This document shows, one piece after another, positions 1 through 11,945 of a stretch of DNA of 64,000 nucleotides. This DNA comes from Tetmemena sp. SeJ-2015. Taxonomy: Eukaryota; Ciliophora; Spirotrichea; Sporadotrichida; Oxytrichidae. Position 1 is the first letter of the stretch. Each line of letters begins with the position of its first letter. Below the pieces are notes generated by a model. That model saw only the letters and a program-made list of their open reading frames with translations, did no database searches and was not told the DNA's origin. Made by a program: the position numbers and the translations under genes. The DNA lies in the NCBI GenBank assembly GCA_027382625.1, contig JAJKFJ010022618.1, forward strand, positions 1-64,000, given 5' to 3'.

Positions 1-407
1 GATCATAGTTTGAGTAAGCAGCCGCGGTATGTATATATTAATTTGGGCTTAAAAAATTTCCGGAATTAAATTGTAAATTTAATTCGATTAATTCAATTTT
101 ACATTTCATTCTGATTTCTACAATAATAAATGCATTGATACAACTTACTTAATAAATAACCTCACTTTGGCTACAGCTCATGTGTATTTGCACAATAAAA
201 CAATATTTATTATAAAATTAAGACTTCACTATTGCGACAGGTTATCACTTACAAAAATTACCCAAACTCATCTAAAAGAAAAGAGCAAAATATTATAAAT
301 TAAAAACATCATGACACTCCAGCAGATTAGAGTGATCTGAATTATTTATTTATTAAACCAGTTTAAAAATTAATTTATAATTCATAATATGAGTAAAACA
401 TAGTTTC

Positions 408-1447
408 TCAAAGAATTTGAATATCAGTTTCAATATGTTTTATTCTCTCTATGAGTTCATTTTTAAGTTCAACATTTTTCTTCTTGTAGCTGCTCAAAAT
501 GAATTCTTAGAAGCTGTTTTTATCCAGAGTACCATCATCATAGTATAAATTAAATTATTTTAAAGGGAATTAAAATAATTTCTGTGTCAAATAAAAATTA
601 AATTTTCTTTAAGTGTCTTAAATTTTATATCATATTAAAAAAATCCTCTATTTATAACATTTCACATTCAAATATATTTAGAAATAAAATATACCATTTA
701 TCTTAATTGCTATAAAATTATTGTTAGAGTAAAATAATATCAGAAAATAATATCTTTTTCAACTGCCAAGTTAGAGAATTTATTTTGACTTTGTAGGGCC
801 CTCAATAATTTTAATTTAATTTATTTTTGATCATCAAGGAACTTCTCATATGTCTACACGAATTCTGTTTGAATGAGTTCAATGGCTTAACTTTGATCAT
901 TACAAAATTTAAGTTCTACTGACAATGTTGCTTTTATCTCTTTTGTAGTCTCTTATACAATACAACTTATAACTTTCTTGTTGCATAAATTGAGCATTTT
1001 ATCTTTGAATTCTATGGAGGTTACTAACTCTAGCAAGGAAACATTCTTATTCATTACCTTACTAAAATCATTTTTAAACTCTTCCATTTTCTAAAAAAAA
1101 AGCTGCAACTAGTCTGTATCATAATGAAAATCAATCTTCCCATATTCAATTTAATTTATAAGTTTCTTCACCGACAACTGCAGAGATTCGATTTCTACAT
1201 CCTGTGATTTTATTTTGTCTTTAAGATTTTTATTTTCAGTTGAATTGATTGTATTTTTGAAGCATTCTGGGCAAAGGATTTAGACTGTGGCACTTCTCTC
1301 ACATACTTTCCTGTTTTTATCGTAGCTAATTTTGCTTTGTTATGGACAGGAATAGATTTAAAAGAAATCAAGTTTCTTATCACATGATGCGCACCTACTT
1401 AGCTATTCGATAACTTGGGATTTAACTTTGATTGTTAAAGTGGTCAT
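408..1447 (-). CDS. Type D double-CxxC coiled-coil protein, interrupted by an IES
   Basis: Unrecognised family protein of 247 residues once bases 541-836 are removed; exons are 837-1447 and 408-540. ATG at 1447 and TGA at 408-410. TAA and TAG must be read as Gln. Cys pairs lie at residues 19/22 and 59/62, then a Lys/Glu/Gln-rich coiled coil. The C-terminal part carries the type D signature LDDGTLDK, which is split by the insert exactly after the second Asp codon. The spliced length is 744 bases, a whole number of codons, with no internal TGA. The insert lacks GT-AG ends, so an intron is unlikely. Zinc binding is inferred from the Cys spacing only. Confidence 0.8.
541..836. other. Internal eliminated sequence (IES) with 7-base pointer
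   Basis: The 7-base direct repeat ATCATCA occurs at 534-540 and 830-836. Deleting one copy plus the intervening AT-rich sequence (296 bases) rejoins the frame as K-F-L-D-D-G-T-L-D, matching sibling copies at 33, 35 and 36 kb. No splice-site dinucleotides are at the ends. Pointer-flanked, precisely removed segments are characteristic of hypotrich micronuclear genes. Confidence 0.8.
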
Positions 1448-2088
1448 TTTTAATTTTATAATGTATTTATAGAGCAGATTTTAATAAAATCAGATATTTA
1501 TTTAAGTAGCGAATGGGATCTAGACAAATTAATGCCGGTCAATTCACCGGTTCTAAAATTTGTCACAACTTTGCTGATTACAAAAATAATATTTATCATT
1601 TTCAACCAAGGACTACTAATGAAATTAAAAGATAAAAATTATCAATTTTCTGTAAAATAATAGATCATACATGGAAATTCTGAGTAAAATATTTTGAATT
1701 TTTGGTCATGCCAAATATATCTGAAGAGTAAGAAATTAACTTATCTGTAGAAAATCAATTAAATACAAATTGAAGCAACTTTAAATACAGAAAGTAGCAA
1801 TCATATTTTAATTTAGAAATAATTTTATTACCACGGTTAAATTTCTCCATATAATTTAAAAAACCTCTTAAAGTGTCAATTTATAAATAAAAAGTTATTT
1901 TTAATTTGATGGATAATTTAATAGCAAATTAAAGAATAAATTTTATGGATACTTAATTTAAGAATTATATTGAAATAAAAGTTTTAATTTAAAAAACAAT
2001 AATTTAATAAATAAAGAGAGGAAGGTTGAGAAAAAAATTTAAAAATACAAAAAAATTAATTTTATTTATTTTTCGGTTAGATACGAAG
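1448..2088. other. AT-rich spacer
   Basis: No coding frame, repeat or RNA gene recognised. Very AT-rich, with short A and T runs. Confidence 0.5.
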
Positions 2089-2820
2089 GGTAAAAACTAA
2101 ATCGTTAATATTTCTGATTAATCTTTTCTTGAATGAACTTCACTCTTGTTTGCAACTTCTGTTTACCAACGAATTTTTAATTTTAAGATTATTTCTGGAT
2201 AAGAAAAGAAAAGGCATCAGCTTCTATTACTCCTAGAGAGATCTCATTTTTGTAAGCTTGATTTATTTTTTCCTTTAAAGCTTTTAATTATTCTTCTTGT
2301 TCAACACATTTCTAAATCTCTCCTTCCAAATGATTATGAATGGCCCCAAGCTTATCTTAAAAAATTTACTTCAAGAGTGGATTAATCTTTTCTTCTAGGA
2401 TAAACTCGGTAGGTTGCTTTTTATTATCATATTACTCAGAATTAATAAAGTTTCAATAACTTATGTACACTCATTCACTTATTCTAAGTGCTTTAATTAG
2501 ATATTTGAATTCTTGGTGATTAGCCTCCAGTTCATCCTTCACTTTCTGGAATTAATTATCCTTCTATTTTAATTCCTCTTTGAATTCCTCTGATACTTTT
2601 TTTTATATCTTTTTCCTTATCATACTTTGTATATCTCTTGCCACATAGATTTTGATACTACAGAATACTGCTAAGCATTCTTTCTGAGTTAATGATTTAC
2701 GGTGCCTAGATGAAATTTATAAACTTGATATTTATTCTCTCCAATTTCTTATCTACAGGCTTTAGACTTTTTCAGAGGTACTAATTCTGATCTACAGATA
2801 TAGAAATTATCTCTATTCAT
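2089..2820 (-). pseudogene. Decayed type D family copy
   Basis: ATG at 2820 opens a frame with only one Cys of the first pair recognisable (CRSE). After about 70 codons it meets TGA and continues in another frame as a Gln/Lys/Glu-rich coiled coil, which holds two more TGAs. A C-terminal 'KLQTRVKFIQEKI' motif matches the family tail. The low-coordinate boundary is approximate because the frame runs on into spacer. Confidence 0.6.
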
Positions 2821-2977
2821 TATATTTTATAAATTTAAATTATAAAATATATAAAGTATATTTCAATACTTGAAGAGTGATTTATTGGTTAAATTGAAAT
2901 GATTATATAATGATATAAAATGTAAGATATTTATTAGACTTTAATTAAAATTATCTTTGATTAACTTCTTTGTTATC

Positions 2978-3733
2978 TCATGCCATATAGATGTCACTTT
3001 CAATACATTTGATTTTAATAAGAAGTTCTTTTTTATCCTCTAGCTTTACTTTAGAGTAGCTGTTCTAAATTAGCTTCTCAAAACTTTCTTTGTCTAAAGT
3101 ACCCTCATCTATTAATTTCTTGTAATAGTAACTAAATTCAATCTTGAAATTATCAATTTACTGATTTTAGGAAGAGCAATTTTCAATCTCTCTGGATATA
3201 TGTTCTTTTGTTTCTTTAAATGTCTCATTTACAATGCAATTTATAACTTTTTGAGGGCACAAGCTGAGTATTTAATCTTAGAATTCGGATAATGTTACTA
3301 GTTCAAGCATTTATACTCTGTTGCTGACAACTTTATTTAATTCCACTTTGAATTATATCATTTTTTAAATAAATTAGTGTACCTATTGCGGATTGAAGTC
3401 ATGCACTATTTCTTTCTTTTCTGCCAATTTTTCGATTAAATTCTTTATATTATACTCTAACAAAATGATTTCATTATTCTTTTCAGTTATTTACTTCTTT
3501 AAGTTTTCATTTTCGCTTTTTATTAAGGAAGTTATTTGTTTCAAAAAACAATCAGGACACAAAAAAGAAAATTTTACTTGTATTTCATATTTATTCTTGG
3601 GGGAGTTGAAAATTACTTCGCTCTTCTAAGAGTCTGAGATAATTTAGAATCTCTCTGTTTTTGTATTGCAAATATCACATCTTCCAAGTGGGTAGGTTTT
3701 AAATGCCTCAATCACGACAGTTTACTTATCCAT
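2978..3733 (-). CDS. Type D double-CxxC coiled-coil protein, intact
   Basis: Open for 251 residues from ATG at 3733 to TGA at 2978-2980 with TAA/TAG as Gln. Cys pairs at residues 19/22 (CDIC) and 59/62 (CPDC); coiled coil from about residue 70; C-terminal motif LIDEGTLDKE close to residue 205, then a basic helix. Its nearest relatives are the neighbouring copy at 408 and those at 32.7-36.7 kb. No intron or IES is needed. Function unknown; the Cys spacing suggests one zinc site. A small soluble protein with no signal peptide or membrane segment. Confidence 0.85.
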
Positions 3734-4353
3734 TCAAATGTATAATTATTATAATTATAGAAAACTCAATATATATAAATCATTTTTTGCAATATTTGAA
3801 TATTTAAATTTAAATAAGAATAAATTTAAGAAGCAATCATTATAATGCTGAGGATAAAGAAAAACATTATAAATCTAATATATTAGGATGCAGTAGTTGT
3901 TACTTGATATTAGCTGAAAAAAAATTAGCCATCCAATCTGCCCCTCTCGACAGGTTATAAAAATTAATTTCACTTTAGTTTTTAATTATTTCAACAGAAA
4001 CTCTCAATAGCCATATTATATGCAAGCATTCTCATTTATATCTTCGATATTGCTGCCATTGTTGATTGAGGGGCTTAAAAAAACTCTTGTCTGAGATCTC
4101 AAACTCAAAATTTGCAAGAAAATTTTTTAAATTTTAAACTGAATCTAAAGGTTGAATGATTATATAAGATGGACACACTTCAGCTTTCACTGATATTCTT
4201 ATTTAAATTAAAAGCTCATTTAATTTTTTTTCTATTAAATACCACGTATATTTATTTTTATTTGGTTATATTATTATTGCTAAATTTTGAGAGAATAAAA
4301 TTAACTTGTCTCTTAATTTCGTAGAATTATATCTTGGAGAAATAAGATAGATA
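3734..4353. other. AT-rich spacer
   Basis: Nothing assignable. A 35-base patch around 3,930-3,960 is less AT-rich but not coding in any frame I could support. Confidence 0.45.
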
Positions 4354-4670
4354 TCAATATCTTTAATAATATGAATGTTTAGACGATATGTATCTCTTAA
4401 ATTATTTGGAGTTTTGTAAATTTTAAAAATTATCATATATTCTAAATGCTTCTTTTGATTTTTTGCATGATTCTTAATAAACTTAAAATTAATTTCCTCT
4501 TACACTACACTATAATTTAAAACATAAAACATTTTACTAGATTATTTTAGTGAAAGCGCTTAACTTTATTTCATCAATCTGCTCGCAAATTCTCTTGAAG
4601 GATAAGCACTCAATCTCCTCTGGCCTAATGAAAGAATCAAGAGTTTTAAAATCTTTATTTGTTTTAATAT
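4354..4670 (-). pseudogene. Coding-like fragment just downstream of the 4.7 kb gene
   Basis: A frame of about 105 codons is open to TGA at 4354-4356 when TAA/TAG are Gln. The part at 4,555-4,650 is less AT-rich and encodes a plausible acidic helix (FIRPEEIECLSFKRICEQID). No start codon is evident, and it lies immediately beyond the stop of the next gene upstream. It could be a relic of a family C-terminus or of another gene. Confidence 0.35.
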
Positions 4671-4699
4671 AATAAATTAATTATTATAAAGTCCTATTT

Positions 4700-5479
4700 T
4701 CATTTAAAGCTTTATGAAATTTAGTCTCTTATTAGCTTAGATATCTGTTGAAGTTCCTTCTTTTTCTGAATTCCCAACTCCTGTCCATTCTGCTCAATTA
4801 TCATAACAATTTGTTCTTTGAGCTAACCACTTTAAAGATCTGTAGAAAATATATCCTGCATCTAGTTTTTGACTTGTTCAAGCCTCTGCAATTTTAACTA
4901 GCTCATTTACAAGTCAGATTCCAAAAATGTATCAAATGTATTAAGATGTTGAATTAAATGACTTCTTGCAGATTCTTCAAATAAATTTGAGGCTTCTTCA
5001 AATGGATTTTGAAGGTTTTTTATTATTTCCTGAAGCTCTAAATTTGGTGTACCCTCCTGAGCCCATATCTGATTGACTTAACTTGCGAGATTCTTGAATA
5101 TTCTATTGTACTCTATAGCCTTACTAAGACTAGTTTACTTGAGAAATAAGTTCTGTTCCTCACTTTCTTGTTGAAGCTCCTTCAAAGTTTTATTTTCCAT
5201 TTAGAGTTAATCTATTTAAATTCTCATCTCTTCCACTTTATTTAGGAGGTCGTTAACTCTTTACTCAGGCTTATAGAATTTCTGATGACAGTCAGAGCAG
5301 TAAAGCTGGAACTCAAATTTGAATTAAACGTACTTCTAATGCTCGTTATAGAAGAAAGGAGCAATATATTAGTGCCAATATCTCTCTAAACCAAAGTAGA
5401 GTAGCTATAGTTTGCAACCACACTAGGAACAAAATTAATCTCCAGTAAATAGAATATTTCCTTCAGTTTTCTTCAGCAT
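4700..5479 (-). CDS. Type C double-CxxC coiled-coil protein, intact
   Basis: Open for 259 residues, ATG at 5479 to TGA at 4700-4702. Cys pairs at 17/20 (CSQC) and 61/64 (CSDC), followed by a coiled coil and a mid-protein helix resembling 'IFKNLASQVNQIW', the counterpart of the 'VFKNLSERFEEVW' helix of types A and B. The tail KKELQQISKLIRDQ is the family C-terminal signature. Closest relative is the broken copy at 6,241-7,028. Function unknown. Confidence 0.85.
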
Positions 5480-6240
5480 CTCTTAATTAAATATAATTAT
5501 AAATTTTGCTTATAAGTTATCAGAATCCAATTTAATATTTTAGCAATAAAATTAGGAAAGGAATTAAATTTAATTTGAAAATAATTATCTTGAAAAGGAT
5601 ATTTATAATTTGAATAAGCTTTAAATTGGATATTTTTGTCTTTATAAAAATATTATTTAGAATATATTAAGCACAAAATATATTTCAAAATTTCATGATT
5701 TTTAATGAATTAAGAAAATGGTTTTTTTTAATTTTCTACTTTAAACATTTAATATATTTTGAGATTATTTAAAAATTATTAAATGAGGGATTGATTAAAG
5801 ATTAATGGGAGACTGGCATATTTAAAAATAAATTTCTCTAAATTTGTATTCAATTTTTCTCCACCAATTGCTTCCTTCTTTAATTGTTCTAAATTTTATT
5901 AACTAAACTAATCATAAATGGAAAAAGGGGTTTTATCTTAATGATAGTTACTTCATTTACTATAAAGTTACTCCTTTATCTCGTGATTAATTTTGAGAAT
6001 AAAAAACAATTAAAATAATAATAGATAAAAATATATAATAAAATAAGATGTATTCATTCAATAACTTTAAATATTAAAAAATAAAATTAAGCCTAAATCT
6101 CATTCTTATTTTCAACATTTAATGTGCTACTTATTATTTAAAAAAACCTTATCACCACTCATCTATTTGAATCCCAAATATAATATGCAACTTCATTTTA
6201 TTTAAAATATTATCAAATTAAATAAATAATGCTCATAGAT
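5480..6240. other. AT-rich spacer
   Basis: No gene, repeat or structured element recognised. Confidence 0.5.
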
Positions 6241-7028
6241 TCATTAGAAGGTGTGAAAAATTTACTCTTTTATTAATTTAGACCTTTTCTAAAGCTCCTT
6301 CTTTTTCTAAATCCCCACCTCAAACCCATTCTCCTAGATTATCTTTATAACTTTAATCTCATTAAGCAAACCGCTAGAATAATCTTATGAAAAGATATTC
6401 CTTCATTTAGTTTTTGACCTCTTCTAGTCTCTACAATTTTCAAATCGCTGCTTTAAATATCGGTTTCCAAGAATTCATCAAATAACTATAGATTCTTGAT
6501 AAGTTGATTTCTTGAAGTCTCGTTATATAAAGTAGGATGCGTTTTCAAAGGGCAATTCTAAGTTTCTCATTGCTTAGTTATATTCTTAAGGGTTTATAGA
6601 CCCTTTTTTGACCCATAATTCTTGGACTGCATTTGCAAGACTCTTGAAAATTCTATTAAATTCTATAACCTGAGTAAGATTGGTCTGATTGAGAAATAAT
6701 TTCAGTTCCTCAGCTTCTTGTTGCCCAGATTTCAAAGTCTTAACTTCCAATTCAATTTGACTCTTTTGTAAAGAGCTCATCCACTTTGTTTTAAAGTTTC
6801 CTTGATCTTTTACTCTGACTTTCTCCTAGTTTCTGATGGCAGTCAAAGCAGTAAACCTTGAACTCTAATTTGAATAAAATTGACCTTGACATCTGGTTTA
6901 AAGAATGGGCACTAAGCAGCCTGGTGCTAATAAGACTCCATATCTATGTATAACTAATCTAGTTTCACCCCACACTAAGCGCAAACCTGATCTCCAATTA
7001 ATATAGCATCGCCAAATCCTTGTTTCAT
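6241..7028 (-). pseudogene. Type C family copy with several frameshifts
   Basis: Begins at ATG 7028 with an intact first CxxC (CAQC) and ends with the normal tail and TGA at 6241-6243, but the frame changes at least three times: before the second CxxC, again near 6,750, and in the C-terminal third. Individual segments, such as the one carrying 'FKSLANAVQELW', align well with the 4.7 kb copy. Overall length is normal for the family, so the damage is small indels rather than truncation. Confidence 0.75.
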
Positions 7029-7967
7029 AATTACTCTTTTAATTTATTCTTAATTATATTATATTTATAACATCTCCTCGATTATATCGAGCAAGAATCG
7101 AGTTAAATACTTAAATTAACAAAAGAAATTGCTTTCTAATAGATTAAATTAATTTAATCATTATTTAACATTTAAATTAATATTTTTACCTTGTAATTAT
7201 CTCATCATTATCTCATTTTACGATGCTATTTCTCATAGTTTTATTTTAAATTCCTTACTTAAATTAATTTAATTCACTATTTTAATAAATTATAATTTAG
7301 GTTAGCTTTAAATAAAATTAAATAAAGGATAATATAAACTTCAATCCATTTTTTTATTTCATGAGCTACCAAATCATATTTTTAATAAAAATAAAATATC
7401 TTTCAGTTCTGCTCTAGAAACTACAAGAAACAGTTAAAATATTTATTTTATATTTTTGATTTATTTTTTTAAAGATTAAAAATATTTTAACATAAAATAT
7501 TTATAATTTTTGTGTAAGAACTATTTTTTTACTTTAAATTTTCCTTCTAAAAATATCCTTATTTTAATAATTTAATCTCAGAAAAGATTTCTGCAAGTGA
7601 TAAAAACTATATTGATTTCTAGATATCTTATTTGATCGCTATGAAAATTCAATCTATACCCTTAAATTTCCATATAAAGATTTTAGTTTAATATTATAAT
7701 TAATTATGATGACATTATCGCTTTCTATAGAAGATATATCGCTATCTATTTCAGTGTATGCATAAATATTTTCTCTCAAGAATTAAATTATAATTTCTTT
7801 TACTTAAATTAAGTATTTACTTCTCTGCTAACTAAATCATACAAAAAGCTTAAGTTTATAATTTATATTCAGTATTCTAAGGAGAGTAGTATGCCACCTC
7901 GTTATCTGTCTTCTAGAATACTTCATAAATCCTCTTATCTTAATATAAAGGATGCTTTAAAATGTTT
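7029..7967. other. AT-rich spacer
   Basis: Long spacer without supported features. Several A/T homopolymer runs. Confidence 0.5.
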
Positions 7968-9268
7968 TCAAATTTGTATTAGAGAAATGTAGAGGCTGAT
8001 TTATTTTAATTTCTTAAGAATTCGTTCCTTTTCTTCCTATTTTCTTAACTTTTTCTATTTACCCACGTAATCATTTAGCAAGGCTGCATTTACAACTTCA
8101 TCTCTAACATCCTGCTAATGCGAATCTACAAATTCATCAATTATTTTCTATAACTTCTAATTTTTTGAGTTGCATGCTTATAGATCCTGTTTGATGTTAT
8201 CTTCAAAAGTAAACAGAATCTTAGTAAAGTATTTTATCAATTATTACCATAATAATTCTTTTATTATCTAAGTAAAAGATAATTCAAATAAAATTAATTC
8301 AAGGCCTGCTTACTCAAGATAGGCTTTAAATTTAAGAAATTTTTCTCTCAGTCTATTAAAAACTCTACAAATATACTATGTGATAATTCTTTGTTTAGTT
8401 ATATATACATTCTAAATTCATTTTATAATAAGGAATTAAAGATGTTAGTAGTATTTAATCTATACGACTCAGAGGAAAATAAACTTAAAATTCTTAAACA
8501 CATATCGACTTAGATAGATAAAATTTTTAACTTCAAATCAAGGCGAAGTATCCTTATGAGTGTTAATAAATTATACGGAGAGAAAAAAACAATATTCAGA
8601 GCTGGTTTAATTATAAATATCAATATAAAGGGTATATAAGTTATATTATAGTCTTAACTTTAGTATTAATAAAATAATATATTTTTACATCTGTAGGGGT
8701 TCCTAAATTTCTCTAAGTTATTTATATTATCTAGTTAGCTGATTTGAGAGAATGAAATTTTATCAAATCCTAAGGAATTTATTCTTCACATACTGGCATT
8801 GCAGAATTGACGAAATCCTTCATTGAAGTGACTATTTTGAAAACTTTAGCAAGTTCAAGTTCAGTGAAGAAATATTTAACTTCTGGATGGGAACTATAGT
8901 CAATTAGATTCTTCATTTCTTACAGTCGATACTCCATCTATATTTTAAGATGTTCAATTTACTCCTCTAGACTTTTAATCTATGCCTAAGCAATTTAAAA
9001 TTAGTTTTCTGCAACTCTCAATGAATGAGTCAACTATTTTGAATTTTCAAAATTAAAATCTCTTTGAATTTATTTTCTTAGGCAATCTTTGCAATACAAT
9101 TTGCAAGTTGAATTTATCCAAAACTTTTCTTTGCAATAGTTTAAAGTGTTGCTTTTGGTCCATTTTTGAATAAACTCTTAGTTACCTTGCACTTACTAAA
9201 CATTCATTACATTTTATTAAACAGTCTTTATCTGCTGACTGTAAAATTGCAACCAAGCTGCTGCTCAT
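7968..9268 (-). pseudogene. Divergent family copy, split and frameshifted
   Basis: The N-terminal half (about 8,680-9,268) starts MSSSL, carries two Cys pairs (CNEC and, after a one-base frameshift, CKDC) and a long coiled coil. The C-terminal half (about 7,968-8,405) resumes in an open frame with the family's mid and tail helices, ending at TGA 7968-7970. About 270 bases of AT-rich, TGA-containing sequence separate the halves. This interruption could be a second IES, but I found no convincing pointer repeat. A fragment of a sister copy lies at 22.8-23.2 kb. Confidence 0.6.
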
Positions 9269-9809
9269 TTTCAAGGTTTTAATTAAAATTTTATAAATTA
9301 TAAGAAAAAATTATTAATTTAAAAATTATTTTTATAATTTTTTCTAAAATAAAAAAGTTGTAAAATTTAAATTGATTTAAAGAAAAGGAATTTCGAAGTT
9401 ATAACCTTAGACTCTCTCTAATTAGAATATTTTTCACTTAAAAGTAATTATGTGAATTATTAAATTCAAAATGAAAAAATCTATATTTTATAGAATCATA
9501 ATTCATGCACAAATAATTATTTTATCTCATAAATTATTTTCAGTTTACATGTCTTTACAACAATAATATCTAATTTATTTCATAATTAATAATTTAAAGA
9601 AATCTTAAAAAGATTAAAAAAATTTTTTCAAAAATTATACTTAAGGCTTATTTAGTGCAATTATAGTTATCAATAGTTTAGTTATTTTTTTAGTATAATA
9701 TTATACTCAATAATTTATTGCAAAATAGACAACCTAGTTTTGTTAAATTAATCTATTTAATTCATTCTTTAAACTATCTAATTATTAATTTTTGATAATT
9801 TATAAGAAA
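9269..9809. other. AT-rich spacer before a plus-strand gene
   Basis: No coding frame supported. Divergent spacer between the minus-strand copy ending at 9,268 and the plus-strand start at 9,810, so it should hold both promoters. Confidence 0.5.
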
Positions 9810-10109
9810 ATGAGAAAAAGATAGGCTCCTAAAGTGTTAAATAAAAGCGCCTTCAATGAAATTTTTGTGATGACTATGAAGTTTATCTCGAGGAAGAAAA
9901 GATAATTCAAAAGGTAAACCATTACATTTAATTATTAATAAATTTTATAAATTAGGGTTTACAAACTTGAGTCAAAGATACAAAAAGATTTAAAAGTGCA
10001 TAAATCCAAAGCAAAAGTTTCAATGCAGCTTGTAGATATGGATGAACTAAGCAAATTAATCCTTAAAACGGCCAAAATTCAATAAGTTAAATAATACGCA
10101 GAGCTGTGA
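9810..10109 (+). CDS. Small basic protein, one intron (or IES); not an array member
   Basis: The only well-supported plus-strand gene in the interior. ATG at 9810; joining 9810-9913 to 9956-10109 across a GTAAAC...TTAG intron of 42 bases gives 85 residues ending at TGA 10107-10109. Exon 2 encodes a strongly coding-like charged helix (KLESKIQKDLKVHKSKAK, then MQLVDMDELSKLI). Alternatively a 43-base segment bounded by GGT repeats is removed, linking exon 2 to another exon 1 frame (CDDYEVYLEEEKIIQK) that looks more protein-like but lacks a start. The choice is unresolved. Function not recognised. Confidence 0.6.
9914..9955 (+). other. Short intron or GGT-pointer IES
   Basis: AT-rich 42-base segment beginning GTAAAC and ending TTAG. 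GGT occurs at 9913-9915 and again at 9956-9958, so removal as a 43-base IES is equally possible and shifts the upstream frame by one. Confidence 0.55.
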
Positions 10110-10358
10110 TGATTGTAAATATACGTCGTTATGAAGTAATTGCAAAGAATTTGTATTTTGAAAAAGAATAAAAAACTAATTCTAAAAATTCTTTCCTATA
10201 TAATATACCTATATAATAATCAATAATTAAAAGATTTAAAAATCAATATTTTTCTTTTTTATTAAAAAATCCTTTAGTGGTAAGCTTTAACTTTTCAAAA
10301 AATATTTCAAACAATTCAAAATTTTAAATTTAAAATTCATTAACAATTAAGGCAAAAA

Positions 10359-11130
10359 TCAATTGAGACTCTAATCAATCTGTTCTCTGATGAGCTTTGA
10401 TCTCTATTGAAGTTCCTTCTTGCCCTATATACCTGATTCAACTATATGTTCCTCAATGATCTTCTTAATGAACATCTCATTGAGGATTCCACTTTCAATT
10501 TCACTTAAGAAAGTGTCTTTTAGTTTTTTCTGTACTACTTCTAGCTATTTGCATCTCTCCTCACTCACTTGAATGCTTGACTCCACAAACTTGTCAAATT
10601 TGTCAAGACAAGAAATTAGAATATTTTTACATGGTTAGTTGTAGATAGTTGGCTCTGCTTCGAATGGTGATTTAAGCTTTTATATTAATTGTTGAGCTTC
10701 ATTTTGACCCTGAGTCTCTTTGCTCCAAACTTCTTCAAGCCTCTCTGAGAGACTCTTAAATACAGTGAGATGCTCCACAACTAGAGGCATTTTCATTTTC
10801 GTTGCGAATTCTGCAAGATTCTCTTTCTCCTTGATTTGATCTTTTATGATTTGAAGATCCTTCTCAAGTTAAGTTTTGAGGAGGTCAAGTTTCTCCACTT
10901 CTTTTTTGAGAACTGCTTTTTATCTACTGTCTGTGAGAAACTTGTTGCGGCAGTCAATGCATACGAACTCAAACTTCTGTTTGTATTAAATGAGTTTAGG
11001 TGCAGACCAGAGATCAAGATCCTTCAACGAGCTTTCATTGTATCCGCATAACTAAATGTTAACTTCGTTGAGTTTAAATGCGCACTTCGCACAATACTGA
11101 TCATCTCTTAAGTAAATGTTGTCAAAGGGT
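10359..11130 (-). pseudogene. Type A copy 1 of five, start codon missing
   Basis: Open from the conserved F-D-N-I-Y-L segment near 11,125 through both Cys pairs (CAKC and CIDC), the coiled coil, the VFKSLSERFEEVW helix and the tail to TGA 10359-10361. Sister copies have MQSIMTT before F-D-N; here it is replaced by a purine-rich run with no ATG. The break coincides with the edge of a degenerate stretch, so poor sequence is as likely as real loss. First member of the first A/B doublet. Confidence 0.7.
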
Positions 11131-11945
11131 TGAAAAAAGGAAAGAAATAAAAAAATTAAAATTTTGTCAAAAATAAATTTTTTTTTTTAAATTAAATAAA
11201 TTAAATAGTCACAGGCATGAATATGAATATTTAACAAATATATTTAGTCACAAAATTAAACTTTTAGTTTTAAATTAGGATGAGTCTGCTTAATTTTTAG
11301 TACTGTAGTAAGTGATAGTTATTAAAATGATTATATTTACAGTCCTAAAAATTTAAATTCAAAAAAACCTTTGAAAAAAAAAATTTAAATTTTTTTTATT
11401 TAAATAATTTTTTAAAAAAATTTTTGGAAAAAATTAAATTTTTAATTTTAATTTTTAAATTAAAATTTTTTGAAAAAGAAAATTTAATTTTCAATTTTCT
11501 TAAATATTGTTTTTTTTATTATTTTTAAAATTTTCCGTAATTTTTAAAAAAATTAAAAAAAATTTACCCAATATTTTTTTTTCAAAAAATTAATTTTTTA
11601 AATTTAAATTTTTAAATTCATTTAAATTTCCAAATTTCTTTTGGTTTTAAAATTTTTCCCTTTTCAAAGTACTTTTTCCCCAATCCCAAATTTTTTTTTC
11701 TTCTGAATTTTATTTTAAAATGTGATTCAAAATATTTTTAAGCTTTTTTTTATGTTTACTTCATTTAAAAATTTGAATTTTAAAATTAAAAAAGGGAAAA
11801 TTAATTTTTTTTTGGGTAAAAATAAAATAAAAAATTTATCTTTCCTAATAAATTTAGAACAAAAAATTTTTAATTTTTTATTTTTTTGAATAAAAATTTA
11901 AATAAAACCCCCTAATAATTAAAAGATTATTAGAGAGAAAAAATT
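11131..11945. other. Degenerate homopolymer-rich sequence
   Basis: From about 11,340 the sequence is nearly all runs of A and T with a few C and G runs. It looks like low-quality base calls, not biology. 11,160-11,340 is ordinary spacer similar to that upstream of other type A copies. Confidence 0.6.

Noticed and set aside
541..836. Spliceosomal intron as the explanation of the insert in the first gene
   Set aside because: No GT at the 5' end or AG at the 3' end in the gene's orientation; a 7-base pointer repeat fits much better.
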